A stretch of 48,419 nucleotides of DNA from Sphingobium soli (GTDB lineage: Bacteria; Pseudomonadota; Alphaproteobacteria; Sphingomonadales; Sphingomonadaceae). The position numbers and the translations under genes were made by a program. Shown one piece after another: positions 9,577 to 18,425 of this stretch (position 1 is the stretch's first letter; every line of letters starts with the position of its first letter). The stretch is taken from contig NZ_JAJGNP010000022.1 of assembly GCF_020782245.1 (NCBI RefSeq), positions 1 through 48,419 on the forward strand. The letters run 5' to 3'. The notes beneath the pieces are model-generated. The model was not told the origin of the DNA. It was given only the letters and a program-made list of their open reading frames with translations, and searched no databases.

Positions 9577-10017
9577 GTGCGCCGATTTGCGATGACGATG
9601 GCCCTGATCTTGGTGCTTGCCGTGGCCGGCTGCGGCGACGATCGCAGGGCTGAACGGCTCGCCGCCGCCGGCCCCAATCCGTCACTCGACGCGCTTTTGA
9701 ACGTGGCCGACGCCGATGCGGGCGCGCGGAAATTCGCCGTGTGCGCGGGCTGTCACAAGGCGACGAAAGGCTCCCCGGACATGGGCGGCCCCAATCTCTA
9801 CGGCGTCTATGGCCGCCCGATGGCGCAGCAAAGCGCGCGCTACAGCTATACCGCCGCGCTCCTCGACGCGCGGGGCCGTTGGGACGCGCGAACGCTCGAC
9901 GCCTGGATGGCCCACCCGCAACGGGTCGTGCCGGGGACCAAGATGATCTATCCCGGCGTCTCCGACCCGCTCGACCGTGCCGACATCATCGCCTTTTTGA
10001 AGCGGCAGGCCGATTGA
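9577..10017 (+). CDS. Lipoprotein c-type cytochrome
   Basis: Small monohaem cytochrome c of 146 residues, probably anchored to the inner membrane by lipid. Residues 1-18 form a lipoprotein signal with lipobox LAVAGC (Cys19). CAGCH at 56-60 binds haem, and Met123 in GTKMIYPG is the likely sixth ligand, as in class I cytochromes. I chose the GTG at 9577 because AAGGAG lies seven bases upstream and it adds the basic RRF needed for export; an ATG at 9592 is the alternative. A much longer frame reading in from the HerA gene is antisense shadow. No oxidase gene is adjacent, so its redox partner is unknown. Confidence 0.9.
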   Translation: MRRFAMTMALILVLAVAGCGDDRRAERLAAAGPNPSLDALLNVADADAGARKFAVCAGCHKATKGSPDMGGPNLYGVYGRPMAQQSARYSYTAALLDARGRWDARTLDAWMAHPQRVVPGTKMIYPGVSDPLDRADIIAFLKRQAD

Positions 10018-10084
10018 TCGGCAAAGGTATGGAAAGCCCCTATCCGCCTTGACGATTCCCATGCCGCAGTGCAGCATATCCTCC

Positions 10085-12784
10085 ATGGAGAGCCATGCAC
10101 AGCAAGCCGCCCCTGCGATCACGCAGAATCCCGACATCCGCTATCTCGGGCGGCTGCTGGGTGATGTCATTCGCGCCTATGGCGGGGAAAAACTCTACCA
10201 GCAGACCGAATATATCCGCTCGGCATCGGTCGATCGCGCGCGCGGTGTGCAGGGCGCGGACCTCACGGACACGGGGCTCGACGCGCTCAACCTTGACGAC
10301 ACGCTGAATTTCACGCGCGGCTTCATGCTGTTCTCGATGCTTGCCAACCTGGCCGAGGATCGCCAGGGCGTGGCGGCCGAACCGGGCGCCGATGTCGCCT
10401 CTGCGCTCAAGCGTCTCGAATCGCAGGGGGTGGGGCGTGATGCGGTGCTCGACCTGCTGGCGCACAGCCTGATCGTGCCCGTGCTGACCGCCCACCCGAC
10501 CGAGGTGCGGCGCAAGAGCATGATCGACCACAAGAACCGCATTGCCGACCTCATGCATCTGAAGGATGCGGGGCGAACCGAGACGGCGGACGGCGAAAAT
10601 CTCGACGAAGCGATTTTTCGCCAGATCGCGCTCCTGTGGCAGACGCGGCCGCTGCGCCGGGAAAAGCTGTTCGTCGCCGATGAAATTGAAAATGTCCTCG
10701 CCTATTTCCGCGACAGTTTCCTGCCGGTGCTGCCGGCGCTCTATGCCCGCTGGGAACGGGTGCTGGGCGCGCGGCCGCAAAGTTTCCTGCGCGTGGGCAG
10801 CTGGATCGGCGGCGATCGCGACGGCAATCCCTTCGTCCAGGCGCCACAGCTGCAATATGCGCTGAAACGCGGCGCGGCGGCGGCGATCGCTTATTATCTG
10901 GACGGCGTCCATGCGCTGGGCGCGGAATTGTCGCTCTCGACTGAACTGGCCCATGTGCCGCAGGCGGTGCTTGATCTGGCGCAAGCCAGCGGTGACGACG
11001 CGCTCAGCCGCAAGGATGAACCCTATCGCCGGGCGCTGAGCGGCATCTATGCGCGCCTGGCCGCGACCTGCGTGTCGCTGACCGGGGATCAGCCGGCGCG
11101 GCCATCAGCGCTGAAGGGCGAACCCTATGCCAGCCCGGCCGACCTGCGCCATGATCTGGTCGTCGTCGCGCAGGGACTGGCGAGCGAAGGCAATGGCGCG
11201 CTGGCGAGCGGGGGTGCGCTCGGCCGCCTGATCCGCGCGGTCGAAACCTTCGGCTTTCACCTCGCCACACTCGACATGCGCCAGAACAGCGCCGTGCATG
11301 AACGCGTCGTCGCCGAACTGCTCAAGGTCGCGGGCGTGGAGCCGGATTATCTCGCGCTCGACGAATATGCGCGCATCGCCCTGCTGCGCCGTGAACTGGC
11401 CAATAACCGCCCGCTCGGATCGCGCTTTTCCGCCTATTCCGACGAAACCGCGTCGGAACTGGCGATCGTCCATGCCGCCGCCGAGGCGCACCGCCTCTAT
11501 GGGCGGCAATGCATCACCCATTATATCATTTCCATGGCGCAGAGCGTGTCCGACCTGCTGGAGGTCAACATCCTGCTCAAGGAGGCGGGGCTGTGGCGCG
11601 TGGGCGACAATGGCGATCCGCCGCACGCCGCGATCATGGCGATCCCGCTGTTTGAAACCATTGGCGATCTGGAGGCCGCGCCCAAGATCATGTCCGCCTA
11701 TTTCGGCTTGCCCGAAATTGCCGGCGTGGTGAAGGCGCGGGGCCATCAGGAAGTGATGATCGGCTATTCCGACAGCAACAAGGATGGTGGTTACATCACC
11801 TCGACCTGGGGCCTCTACAAGGCGAGCAAGGCATTGGAGCCGGTCTTTGCGGAGGCTGGCGCGGCGATGCAATTGTTCCATGGCCGGGGCGGGGCGGTCG
11901 GCCGTGGCGGCGGTTCGGCCTTCGCCGCGATCCAGGCCCAGCCCAAGGGCAGCGTGCAGGGGCGCATCCGCATTACCGAACAGGGCGAAGTCATCGCCGC
12001 CAAATTCGGCACGCGCGACGTTGCCATGACCAATCTGGAAGCGACGACCAGTGCGACCCTGCTCGCCAGCCTTGAGCCGGAGGGCATTTCGCAGCGGGAC
12101 GCCGCGCGCTTTGCCGGGGCGATGGATGAACTCTCGAAGAACGCCTTCGCCGCCTATCGCGACCTGGTCTACGGCACCGAAGGATTCCGCGATTTCTTCC
12201 GCCAGTTGACGCCGATTCAGGAAATTGCGGGCCTCAAGATCGGCTCGCGCCCGGCCAGCCGCAAGAAAAGCAGCCGGATCGAGGACCTGCGCGCCATCCC
12301 CTGGGTGTTCAGCTGGGCGCAGGCGCGCGTGATGCTGCCGGGCTGGTATGGCGTGGGCCAGGCGCTCGCCGGGTTCGAGGACAAGGCGCTGCTGGCGGAC
12401 ATGGCGCAGCATTGGGCGTTCCTCAAATCCGCGCTCGCGAATATGGAGATGGTGCTCGCCAAATCGGACCTTGGCATCGCCGCGCGCTATCTGCCGCTGG
12501 TGGAGGATCAGGCGCTGGCCGACGACATATTCGGCCGCATCCGCGAAGGCTGGCAGGCGGCGCATGACGGCCTATTGCAAGCGACCGGGCAGAGCCGGCT
12601 GCTGGAAAGCAACCCGGCGCTCGAAACCTCGATCCGCCTGCGCCTGCCCTATATCGAACCGCTCAACCTGTTGCAGGTCGAACTGTTGAAACGCCATCGC
12701 GCGGGGGAGGAAGACCCGCGTATCAAGGAAGGCATTGAATTGTCGATCAACGCGATCGCCACGGCCCTGCGCAATAGCGGCTGA
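10085..12784 (+). CDS. ppc: Phosphoenolpyruvate carboxylase
   Basis: Carboxylates PEP to oxaloacetate, replenishing the TCA cycle; cytoplasmic tetramer. About 899 residues, the usual bacterial length. Diagnostic blocks are in order: VLTAHPTEVRRKS with the catalytic His near 137, GSWIGGDRDGNPF, MIGYSDSNKDGG with the catalytic-site Lys, and the mobile loop FHGRGGAVGRGGGS. The last reads GGGS where most family members have GGGP. The C-terminus ALRNSG corresponds to the usual RNTG end. The start is uncertain: I used the ATG at 10085, but in-frame ATG 10061 and TTG 10049 lie upstream and none has a strong ribosome site. It follows the cytochrome gene by 67 bases and may share its transcript. Confidence 0.96.
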   Translation: MESHAQQAAPAITQNPDIRYLGRLLGDVIRAYGGEKLYQQTEYIRSASVDRARGVQGADLTDTGLDALNLDDTLNFTRGFMLFSMLANLAEDRQGVAAEPGADVASALKRLESQGVGRDAVLDLLAHSLIVPVLTAHPTEVRRKSMIDHKNRIADLMHLKDAGRTETADGENLDEAIFRQIALLWQTRPLRREKLFVADEIENVLAYFRDSFLPVLPALYARWERVLGARPQSFLRVGSWIGGDRDGNPFVQAPQLQYALKRGAAAAIAYYLDGVHALGAELSLSTELAHVPQAVLDLAQASGDDALSRKDEPYRRALSGIYARLAATCVSLTGDQPARPSALKGEPYASPADLRHDLVVVAQGLASEGNGALASGGALGRLIRAVETFGFHLATLDMRQNSAVHERVVAELLKVAGVEPDYLALDEYARIALLRRELANNRPLGSRFSAYSDETASELAIVHAAAEAHRLYGRQCITHYIISMAQSVSDLLEVNILLKEAGLWRVGDNGDPPHAAIMAIPLFETIGDLEAAPKIMSAYFGLPEIAGVVKARGHQEVMIGYSDSNKDGGYITSTWGLYKASKALEPVFAEAGAAMQLFHGRGGAVGRGGGSAFAAIQAQPKGSVQGRIRITEQGEVIAAKFGTRDVAMTNLEATTSATLLASLEPEGISQRDAARFAGAMDELSKNAFAAYRDLVYGTEGFRDFFRQLTPIQEIAGLKIGSRPASRKKSSRIEDLRAIPWVFSWAQARVMLPGWYGVGQALAGFEDKALLADMAQHWAFLKSALANMEMVLAKSDLGIAARYLPLVEDQALADDIFGRIREGWQAAHDGLLQATGQSRLLESNPALETSIRLRLPYIEPLNLLQVELLKRHRAGEEDPRIKEGIELSINAIATALRNSG

Positions 12785-12826
12785 CGGGCGCGCGGCGGTA
12801 GTGCGAATCGTGGCCGGGGCGAGGCG

Positions 12827-13570
12827 TTAGCGCCCCTGGTCCGCGATGATGTCGACGCTGGTGCGCCCGCCCGGCGCGTCGGTGAACAGGATGAAATAGG
12901 CTGCGCCATCGGATGCGCGGGTGCCGCCCAGCACATGATCGCCGCCCATGATCTTGTGCTCGCCATCATAGCCGGCGCGGCGGGCGAGCGTATAATAATA
13001 GTCCATCACTCCCTGGCGTGGCACTGCCGTCACGAAGCTGGCGGCGCGGAGCGTGCAGCCATCGGCCTGCGCGCCGGCGGCTTCCATCAGCTGCGCGCCG
13101 GGATAGAGGGGAAAGCCCTCGGGCAGGCGCTGGGCCCATTCCATGCCATATTTCAGTTTCTTGGCGCAGTTCGCATTGCCGCCCTTCGCCGCGGCCTGTT
13201 CGCGCGCCACCGCCCCCAGCGTCACCGTGGACGCCATCGCCTCGCCCGTGGTCGGGGCAGGAGCCGACAGCAATTTGCCGCCCGCCTGTCGTACGGCCTG
13301 CGCCTGCGCCTTGGCCGCGTCCCCGCTCATCACCGGCACCGCGCCCGTGGCGGGTTTGTCTGCGGGACGCACGGCGTCGCGATTGGCCTGCCCCACCAGT
13401 TGCGGATCGACCAGGATAGGATCATTGAGCGCCCCCTTCATCGCCGGGTCCGCCGCATTATTGGTCAGCTGTGCGTCGAGGGCGGCAAGGTCGCCATCCC
13501 CGTCCTTCTTGTTGCAGGCGGCCAGCGCCAGCAGCAGCGACGCGGCGCATACGGATCGAAACAGGGCCAT
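12827..13570 (-). CDS. Putative lipoprotein of unknown function
   Basis: 247 residues with a lipoprotein signal and lipobox LAAC (Cys19), so probably membrane-anchored and facing the periplasm. A charged, Ala/Asp-rich linker spans about 20-130. The C-terminal 110 residues look like a folded domain with two Cys (in NANCAKKL and ADGCTLR) that could form a disulphide. AAAGGAG lies six bases before the ATG. I do not recognise the family. It is convergent with ppc and divergent from the small membrane protein gene at 13728. Confidence 0.75.
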   Translation of the reverse strand: MALFRSVCAASLLLALAACNKKDGDGDLAALDAQLTNNAADPAMKGALNDPILVDPQLVGQANRDAVRPADKPATGAVPVMSGDAAKAQAQAVRQAGGKLLSAPAPTTGEAMASTVTLGAVAREQAAAKGGNANCAKKLKYGMEWAQRLPEGFPLYPGAQLMEAAGAQADGCTLRAASFVTAVPRQGVMDYYYTLARRAGYDGEHKIMGGDHVLGGTRASDGAAYFILFTDAPGGRTSVDIIADQGR

Positions 13571-13727
13571 TCTTCACTCCTTTGTAAATGAGCGATGAAG
13601 AGGGAAGGTTAAACATTCGTTAGGACTTTTGGTGAATCTGCCGATTTTTTGCCGAAAGGCCAGTTTCGATTGACTGGCACCGGTCACCTGTCTTGCTCTG
13701 GCACAGGTTCGGGGGCATGGATTGGCT

Positions 13728-13949
13728 ATGCTCAACCTCCTGTCAGGCTTTATCGGCCTTGTCACCCTCATCCTCATGATCCCGGCGGTATTGCCGCTTT
13801 TGGGGGCGCTCAACTGGATATTGGTGCCGATCGCGCTGTTCGGCGCTTTCATCGGCCTGATGTCGTCGAAGAAAAGCGGCCAGTATTTCTGCCTTATCGT
13901 CGCCGCCTTCGGCGCGCTGCGCCTGTTTCTGGGCGGAGGCATTTTCTGA
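13728..13949 (+). CDS. Small membrane protein
   Basis: 73 residues, almost entirely hydrophobic, with two or three membrane segments (about 3-25, 27-45, 55-70) and a short SSKKSGQ cytoplasmic turn. No family recognised. The start could be TTG at 13722, which is better spaced from the GGGGG at 13711-13715, or the ATG at 13728 used here. Its TGA stop overlaps the probable CTG start of rarD, which suggests translational coupling with that gene. Confidence 0.65.
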   Translation: MLNLLSGFIGLVTLILMIPAVLPLLGALNWILVPIALFGAFIGLMSSKKSGQYFCLIVAAFGALRLFLGGGIF

Positions 13950-14851
13950 CGCAGACGCAGGCCGAAACCCGGCGCGGCCTGCTGGCCGCGACCGCTGCCT
14001 ATGGGCTGTGGGGGCTTTTGCCGCTGTTCTTTCGCCTGTTGCATCATATCGACGCCATAGAGATCGTGACGCAGCGCATCCTGTGGTCGCTGCTGCTGAT
14101 CCTGCCGATCCTGGCCTGGCGCGGCACGCTGCCGGTATTTCGCTCTACCTTTGGCAATCCGCGATTGGTGGTGGCGCTGGCCGGATCGGCGCTGATGATC
14201 GCGATCAACTGGCTGACCTATGTCTGGGCGGTGAACGACAATCATGTCGTTGCTGCCAGCCTGGGCTATTTCCTCAATCCCCTGGTGAATGTCCTGCTGG
14301 GCGTCCTCGTGCTCAAGGAACGGTTGCGCCGGTTCCAGTTGCTGGCCATCGGTCTTGCCGCCATTGGCGTCGCCATCCTCGCCGCATCGGCGCTCACCAC
14401 CCTCTGGATCAGCCTGACCCTGGCCTTCAGCTTCGCCTTCTATGGCCTGCTGCGCAAGCTGACGCCGGTCGCGCCGATGACGGGCCTGGGCGTCGAAACG
14501 GCGCTGCTCGCGCCGCTCGCCATCGCCTATCTGATCTGGGAAGCGGGCCATGGCGGCATCGGCTTCGGGCAGGACCTCCCCACCAGCGCCCTGCTGATCC
14601 TGTCGGGCGGCGTCACCACCGTGCCGCTGGTGCTGTTCGCCACCGCGGCCCAGCGCCTGCCGATGGCGACGCTGGGGCTGATGCAGTATATCGCCCCAAC
14701 GCTGCAATTTCTGTGCGGCGTCCTGCTGCTGGGGGAGGTGCTGAGCATCGGCCAGATGCTGAGCTTCGCCCTCATCTGGATCGGCCTCATCCTCTTCGCC
14801 GGCGACAGCATCGCCACCGCCCGGCGCAACCGGACGGCGGCTGCCGCCTGA
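13946..14851 (+). CDS. rarD: RarD-type EamA-fold permease
   Basis: Ten-segment inner-membrane transporter of the drug/metabolite superfamily, RarD branch, about 301 residues. The conserved RarD beginning RRGLLAATAAYGLWGLLPLFF and the blocks LNPLVNVLLGVLVLKERL and MQYIAPTLQFL are present. RarD confers chloramphenicol resistance when overproduced in some species; its natural substrate is unsettled. No ATG, GTG or TTG lies at the right place. The best candidate is CTG at 13946-13948, six bases after GGAGG at 13935-13939 and overlapping the stop of the preceding gene as CTGA. Longer in-frame starts would read through the small membrane protein gene. Confidence 0.9.
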   Translation: MTQTQAETRRGLLAATAAYGLWGLLPLFFRLLHHIDAIEIVTQRILWSLLLILPILAWRGTLPVFRSTFGNPRLVVALAGSALMIAINWLTYVWAVNDNHVVAASLGYFLNPLVNVLLGVLVLKERLRRFQLLAIGLAAIGVAILAASALTTLWISLTLAFSFAFYGLLRKLTPVAPMTGLGVETALLAPLAIAYLIWEAGHGGIGFGQDLPTSALLILSGGVTTVPLVLFATAAQRLPMATLGLMQYIAPTLQFLCGVLLLGEVLSIGQMLSFALIWIGLILFAGDSIATARRNRTAAAA

Positions 14852-14857
14852 CCCGGC

Positions 14858-16189
14858 TCAATTATATTCGGTCGCCTCGAACCGCACCGGCTCGCCGATC
14901 GCATCGTTGGCCAGCGCGTCTTCCCACATTACGCGGTTGCCGCGAATGATGGTGCCGACCGCCTTGCCGGTCAGCCGATCGCCGTCGAAGGGCGACCAGT
15001 CGCAGCGCGACGCCAGCCAGTCCCTGTCCACGGTCCATTGTTTCTTGAGATCGACCACAGTGAAATCCGCGTCATAGCCGACCGCGATCCGCCCCTTGCC
15101 CACCAGCCCGAACACGCGCTGCGGTCCCGACGACGTCAGCTCGATGAAGCGGCGCAGCGTCAGCCGCCCTTGTGCCACATGGTTGAGCAGCAGCGGGATA
15201 AGCGTCTGCACCCCCGGCATGCCGCTGGGGCTGGCGGGATAGGGCTTGGCCTTCTCCTCGATCGTATGCGGCGCATGGTCGCTGCCCAGCACGTCGGGCA
15301 CGCCCTGGTTGAGCCAGAACCACAGGCCGTCGCGATGCGCGGCGCTGCGGATCGGCGGGTTCATCTGCGCATAGGTGCCCAGGCGCGGATAGGCGTCCTC
15401 GGCCGCCATCGTCAGATGCTGCGGCGTCACCTCGCAGGTGGCGATATCCTTGTTCTGGCCGATATATTCCAGTTCTGCGGGCGTGGTGACGTGCAGGATG
15501 TGGATACGGCGTCGCGCCTTGCGGGCCAGCGCGATGATCCGCCTGGTTGCAATCATCGCGCTTTCATCATCGCGCCAGACCGGGTGCGACGACGGGTCGC
15601 CTTCTACCCGCAAATCCTTGCGCGCATTCATCCGCGCCTCGTCCTCGGCATGGATGGCGACGCGGCGCGTGCCGCTCGCCAGCACGCGCGACAGGGCGTC
15701 GTCGTCATCGACCAGCAGGCTGCCGGTCGACGCACCCATGAAGATCTTGACCCCCGACGTGCCGGGAATGCGCTCCAGTTCCTTCAGCTTCTCGGCATTA
15801 TCGGCGGTCGCGCCCACATAGAAGGCATGGTCGCACCACATGCGGTGATGCGCGCGCTTCAGCTTGTCATGCACCCGCTCGGCCGTGTCGGTATTGGGAT
15901 TGGTGTTGGGCATCTCGAACAGCGCGGTGATGCCCCCCATCACCGCGGCGCGGCTGCCTGATTCCAGATCCTCCTTATGCTCCAGCCCCGGTTCGCGGAA
16001 ATGAACCTGGCTGTCGATGCAGCCGGGCAGTACGTCCAGGCCCGTGCAATCGATCACTTCGCCCGCGTCGCCCAGCGACGTGCCGATCGCGGCGACCTTC
16101 CCGCCGCGCACGCCCACATCGACCTGCTCCGCGCCGCCGGGCGTATGGACCGTGCCGTTCTTCAGGATCATGTCGAAATTCTGGGTCAT
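14858..16189 (-). CDS. pyrC: Dihydroorotase-type amidohydrolase
   Basis: Amidohydrolase of 443 residues, annotated by family as dihydroorotase, which closes carbamoyl-aspartate to dihydroorotate in pyrimidine synthesis. Metal-site blocks are IDSQVHFREPG (residues 58-68), the Lys in GVKIFMGAS, HILHVTTP and GSDHAPH. The first block has Gln61 where most type I enzymes have His (HxH), a substitution I recall from a distinct alphaproteobacterial dihydroorotase subgroup. So the fold is sure, but the exact substrate is less so. The ATG at 16187-16189 has AGGAA upstream. It is divergent from the ygfZ gene and convergent with rarD. Confidence 0.85.
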   Translation of the reverse strand: MTQNFDMILKNGTVHTPGGAEQVDVGVRGGKVAAIGTSLGDAGEVIDCTGLDVLPGCIDSQVHFREPGLEHKEDLESGSRAAVMGGITALFEMPNTNPNTDTAERVHDKLKRAHHRMWCDHAFYVGATADNAEKLKELERIPGTSGVKIFMGASTGSLLVDDDDALSRVLASGTRRVAIHAEDEARMNARKDLRVEGDPSSHPVWRDDESAMIATRRIIALARKARRRIHILHVTTPAELEYIGQNKDIATCEVTPQHLTMAAEDAYPRLGTYAQMNPPIRSAAHRDGLWFWLNQGVPDVLGSDHAPHTIEEKAKPYPASPSGMPGVQTLIPLLLNHVAQGRLTLRRFIELTSSGPQRVFGLVGKGRIAVGYDADFTVVDLKKQWTVDRDWLASRCDWSPFDGDRLTGKAVGTIIRGNRVMWEDALANDAIGEPVRFEATEYN

Positions 16190-16259
16190 GGCAAATTCCT
16201 GTCTGCTCTGGCCGCGCGAACGGCTTGGCTTCGTCCTGTTGCCGTCCTACCTAAAGCCG

Positions 16260-17009
16260 ATGACCGGCACCACCCTCACTGACCGCGCGCTCCTTAGAAT
16301 TTCCGGGGAGGAGGCGCGCGCCTTTCTTCAGGGCCTGTTGACCCGCGATGTGCTGACATTGCAGCCGGGCCATCCGCGCTGGACCGGCCTGCTGACGCCG
16401 CAGGGGAAGGCGCTGTTCGACTTCATCCTGTGGGAAGATGGCGGCGACGTGCTGATCGACTGCGAGGCTTCGCAGGCCGACATGCTTGCAAAGCGCCTCA
16501 CCCTCTATCGTCTGCGCCGCAAAGTGACGATCGCGCGCGAAGAGGCGCTGGCGGTGCACTGGTCCCCTGACGCGGCCGACCAGCCGCATGATCCGCGCCT
16601 TCCCGCGCTCGGCCATCGCTGGCTTGCGCCGGCGGGCAATGGTGTGGGGGAGGGCGATGCCGCCGCCGCCTTCCGCGCCCATCGTCTCTCGCTCGGCGTG
16701 TTCGAAGGGGTGGAGGAGCTGGGGCAGGACCAGGTCCTCTGGCTGGAAACCAATGCGCAGGAACTGGGCGGGGTCGATTATGACAAGGGCTGCTATGTCG
16801 GGCAGGAAAATACCGCGCGCATGCATTATCGCAACAAGGTGAGCCGCCGGCTGGTCGCCGTCCCGCTCAGCGAGGCGGATGACAAGCGCCAGCGCGCCGC
16901 CCTGCCCGATCTTGGCCTGTCGATCGAACTGCGCCGCGTGGAGGGGCTGGACCCGGCGCTGCTGCCCGATTGGCTCGCCGCGGCGATCGCGGGGGAAGCT
17001 GCGGTATGA
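16260..17009 (+). CDS. ygfZ: YgfZ/GcvT-like Fe-S cluster repair protein
   Basis: Folate-binding protein of 249 residues related to the aminomethyltransferase GcvT. YgfZ helps maintain certain [4Fe-4S] enzymes such as MiaB. The diagnostic motif KGCYVGQE is at 176-183 with the conserved Cys178. The N-terminal half carries the GcvT-like SGEEARAFLQGLLTRD block. The protein is on the short side for the family, as usual in alphaproteobacteria. I chose the ATG at 16260, which gives the usual compact N-terminus; a longer frame reads back through the dihydroorotase promoter region. Its TGA overlaps the ATG of the next gene. Confidence 0.9.
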   Translation: MTGTTLTDRALLRISGEEARAFLQGLLTRDVLTLQPGHPRWTGLLTPQGKALFDFILWEDGGDVLIDCEASQADMLAKRLTLYRLRRKVTIAREEALAVHWSPDAADQPHDPRLPALGHRWLAPAGNGVGEGDAAAAFRAHRLSLGVFEGVEELGQDQVLWLETNAQELGGVDYDKGCYVGQENTARMHYRNKVSRRLVAVPLSEADDKRQRAALPDLGLSIELRRVEGLDPALLPDWLAAAIAGEAAV

Positions 17010-17764
17010 TCCGCGCGCTGCTGGCGGTCCTCGCCGCCTGTCTCCTCGGTGCGCCCGCCCAGGCGCAAACGCCCTGGACCCTGGTCAAAACCTACCCGCA
17101 CGATCCGTCCGCCTTTACCGAGGGGCTCTTCTATCACGACGGCGCGCTTTACGAGAGTACCGGGCTGGAGGGCCGCTCCGACATTCGCAAGGTGGCGCTC
17201 AAAAGCGGCAAGGTGCTGCAACGCCGCGTCGTCGATCCGCCCTATTTCGGTGAAGGCATCGTCAACTGGAAGGATCGGATCGTCAGCCTGACCTGGCGGC
17301 ACCGGCGTGGTTTCGTCTGGTCGCTGGCCGACTTCGCGCCGCAGGGCGAATTCCGCTATGAAGGGGAGGGGTGGGCGCTGACCCAGGATGGCCGGCACAT
17401 CATCATGAGCGACGGCACGGCGCAGCTGCGCTTCCTTGATCCCGACAGCCTGACGGAACAAAGGCGCATCACCGTGACCTGGAACGGCCGCCCGGTGCAG
17501 CGCCTCAATGAACTGGAATATGTGCGCGGCGAAATCTGGGCCAATATCTGGTATGATACGCGCATCGCCCGCATCGACCCGGCATCGGGCGCGGTGATCG
17601 ACTGGATCGATCTTGCGCCCTTGCGCGCGAAGGCGGGCGTCACCGACAATGAAGCCGTGACCAATGGCATCGCCTATGATGCGGCGCGGGACCGGATTTT
17701 CGTCACCGGAAAATATTGGCCCAAGCTGTTTGAGATTCGCGTGGAAACCCGGCCGCGCGGTTGA
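17006..17764 (+). CDS. Glutaminyl-peptide cyclotransferase, bacterial type
   Basis: Predicted periplasmic beta-propeller enzyme of 252 residues. The family converts N-terminal glutamine of peptides to pyroglutamate. The signal peptide is residues 1-20 (GAPAQA). The body shows the family blocks: AFTEGLFYHDGALYESTGL near 33-51, FGEGIVNW, LNELEYVRGEIWANIWY and VTNGIAYD near the end. Start ATG at 17006 overlaps the ygfZ stop as ATGA, so the two are translationally coupled. A rho-independent terminator follows at 17815-17846. Confidence 0.9.
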   Translation: MIRALLAVLAACLLGAPAQAQTPWTLVKTYPHDPSAFTEGLFYHDGALYESTGLEGRSDIRKVALKSGKVLQRRVVDPPYFGEGIVNWKDRIVSLTWRHRRGFVWSLADFAPQGEFRYEGEGWALTQDGRHIIMSDGTAQLRFLDPDSLTEQRRITVTWNGRPVQRLNELEYVRGEIWANIWYDTRIARIDPASGAVIDWIDLAPLRAKAGVTDNEAVTNGIAYDAARDRIFVTGKYWPKLFEIRVETRPRG

Positions 17765-17814
17765 CTTGGATGTACCGAATCGCTAATGGCGACCCTCCCC
17801 AACACGCTGGCGAG

Positions 17815-17846
17815 CGGCAGTGCTTTTCGCACTGGCCGTCTTTTTT
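17815..17846 (+). terminator. Rho-independent terminator after the ygfZ operon
   Basis: A stem of nine pairs with one bulge (CGGCAGTGC against GCACTGGCCG), a five-base loop, and then TC followed by six T. It most simply ends the ygfZ-cyclotransferase transcript. Because it lies 110 bases before rpsM it would also act on any transcript entering the ribosomal operon from upstream. Confidence 0.7.
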
Positions 17847-17956
17847 GCGTCTGGGGGGATAGGAAATCGGCCATTCTTCCTTGCCAGGGAAGCATGGCCC
17901 GGACGCTTTGAGATAGGGTTGCGCAAGCGCCCTGTGGAGCAGGAGAATAGTTTACC

Positions 17957-18325
17957 ATGGCACGTATTGCGGGTGTTAACATCCCGACCAACAAGCGCGT
18001 GATCATCGCGCTCACCTACATTCACGGCATCGGCCGCCACACCGCCGTGTCGATCGCCGACAAGCTGGGCATCGACCATAGCCGCCGCGTTCAGGACCTG
18101 TCGGACGCCGAAGTCCTCCAGATCCGTGAAGCCATCGACGCCGATCACACGGTTGAAGGCGACCTGCGTCGCGAAACCGCGATGAATATCAAGCGCCTGA
18201 TGGATCTCGCCTGCTATCGCGGCCTGCGTCATCGCAAGGGCCTGCCGGTTCGCGGCCAGCGCACGCACACCAATGCGCGCACCCGCAAGGGCAAGGCTAA
18301 GCCGATCGCTGGTAAGAAGAAGTAA
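17957..18325 (+). CDS. rpsM: 30S ribosomal protein S13
   Basis: 122 residues, full length for bacterial S13, a head protein of the small subunit contacting the P-site tRNA and the B1 bridges. The start [14 protein letters not shown] and the basic tail [16 protein letters not shown] are textbook. AGGAG lies about 11 bases before the ATG. First gene of the visible rpsM-rpsK-rpoA-rplQ block; the upstream spc-operon genes (secY, adk) are not adjacent here, since ygfZ and the cyclotransferase precede it. The end of the gene is the left arm of a long hairpin extending toward rpsK. Confidence 0.98.
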   Translation: MARIAGVNIPTNKRVIIALTYIHGIGRHTAVSIADKLGIDHSRRVQDLSDAEVLQIREAIDADHTVEGDLRRETAMNIKRLMDLACYRGLRHRKGLPVRGQRTHTNARTRKGKAKPIAGKKK

Positions 18326-18358
18326 GAAACAGTCCGGGGGACTGTTTCCTCTTCTTCT
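18316..18358 (+). other. Long hairpin between rpsM and rpsK
   Basis: GAAACAGTCC and GGACTGTTTC form a perfect ten-pair stem (18326-18348) around a GGG loop. Outside it AGAAGAAG (18316-18323) pairs with CTTCTTCT (18351-18358), spanning the rpsM stop codon. No clean T run follows, so it is more likely a processing, stability or pausing element than a full terminator. Confidence 0.7.
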
Positions 18359-18425
18359 CCGCCGGAGGCAGCTCTCCCACGGGATGACGCCTCCAGCCTC
18401 ACAAGTTTCAGTAGGATAGAGCAAA

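Noticed and set aside
17761..17789. TTGACT-N17-TAATGG as a promoter for rpsM
   Set aside because: The -10 box is poor, the -35 overlaps the previous stop codon, and a terminator lies between it and rpsM.
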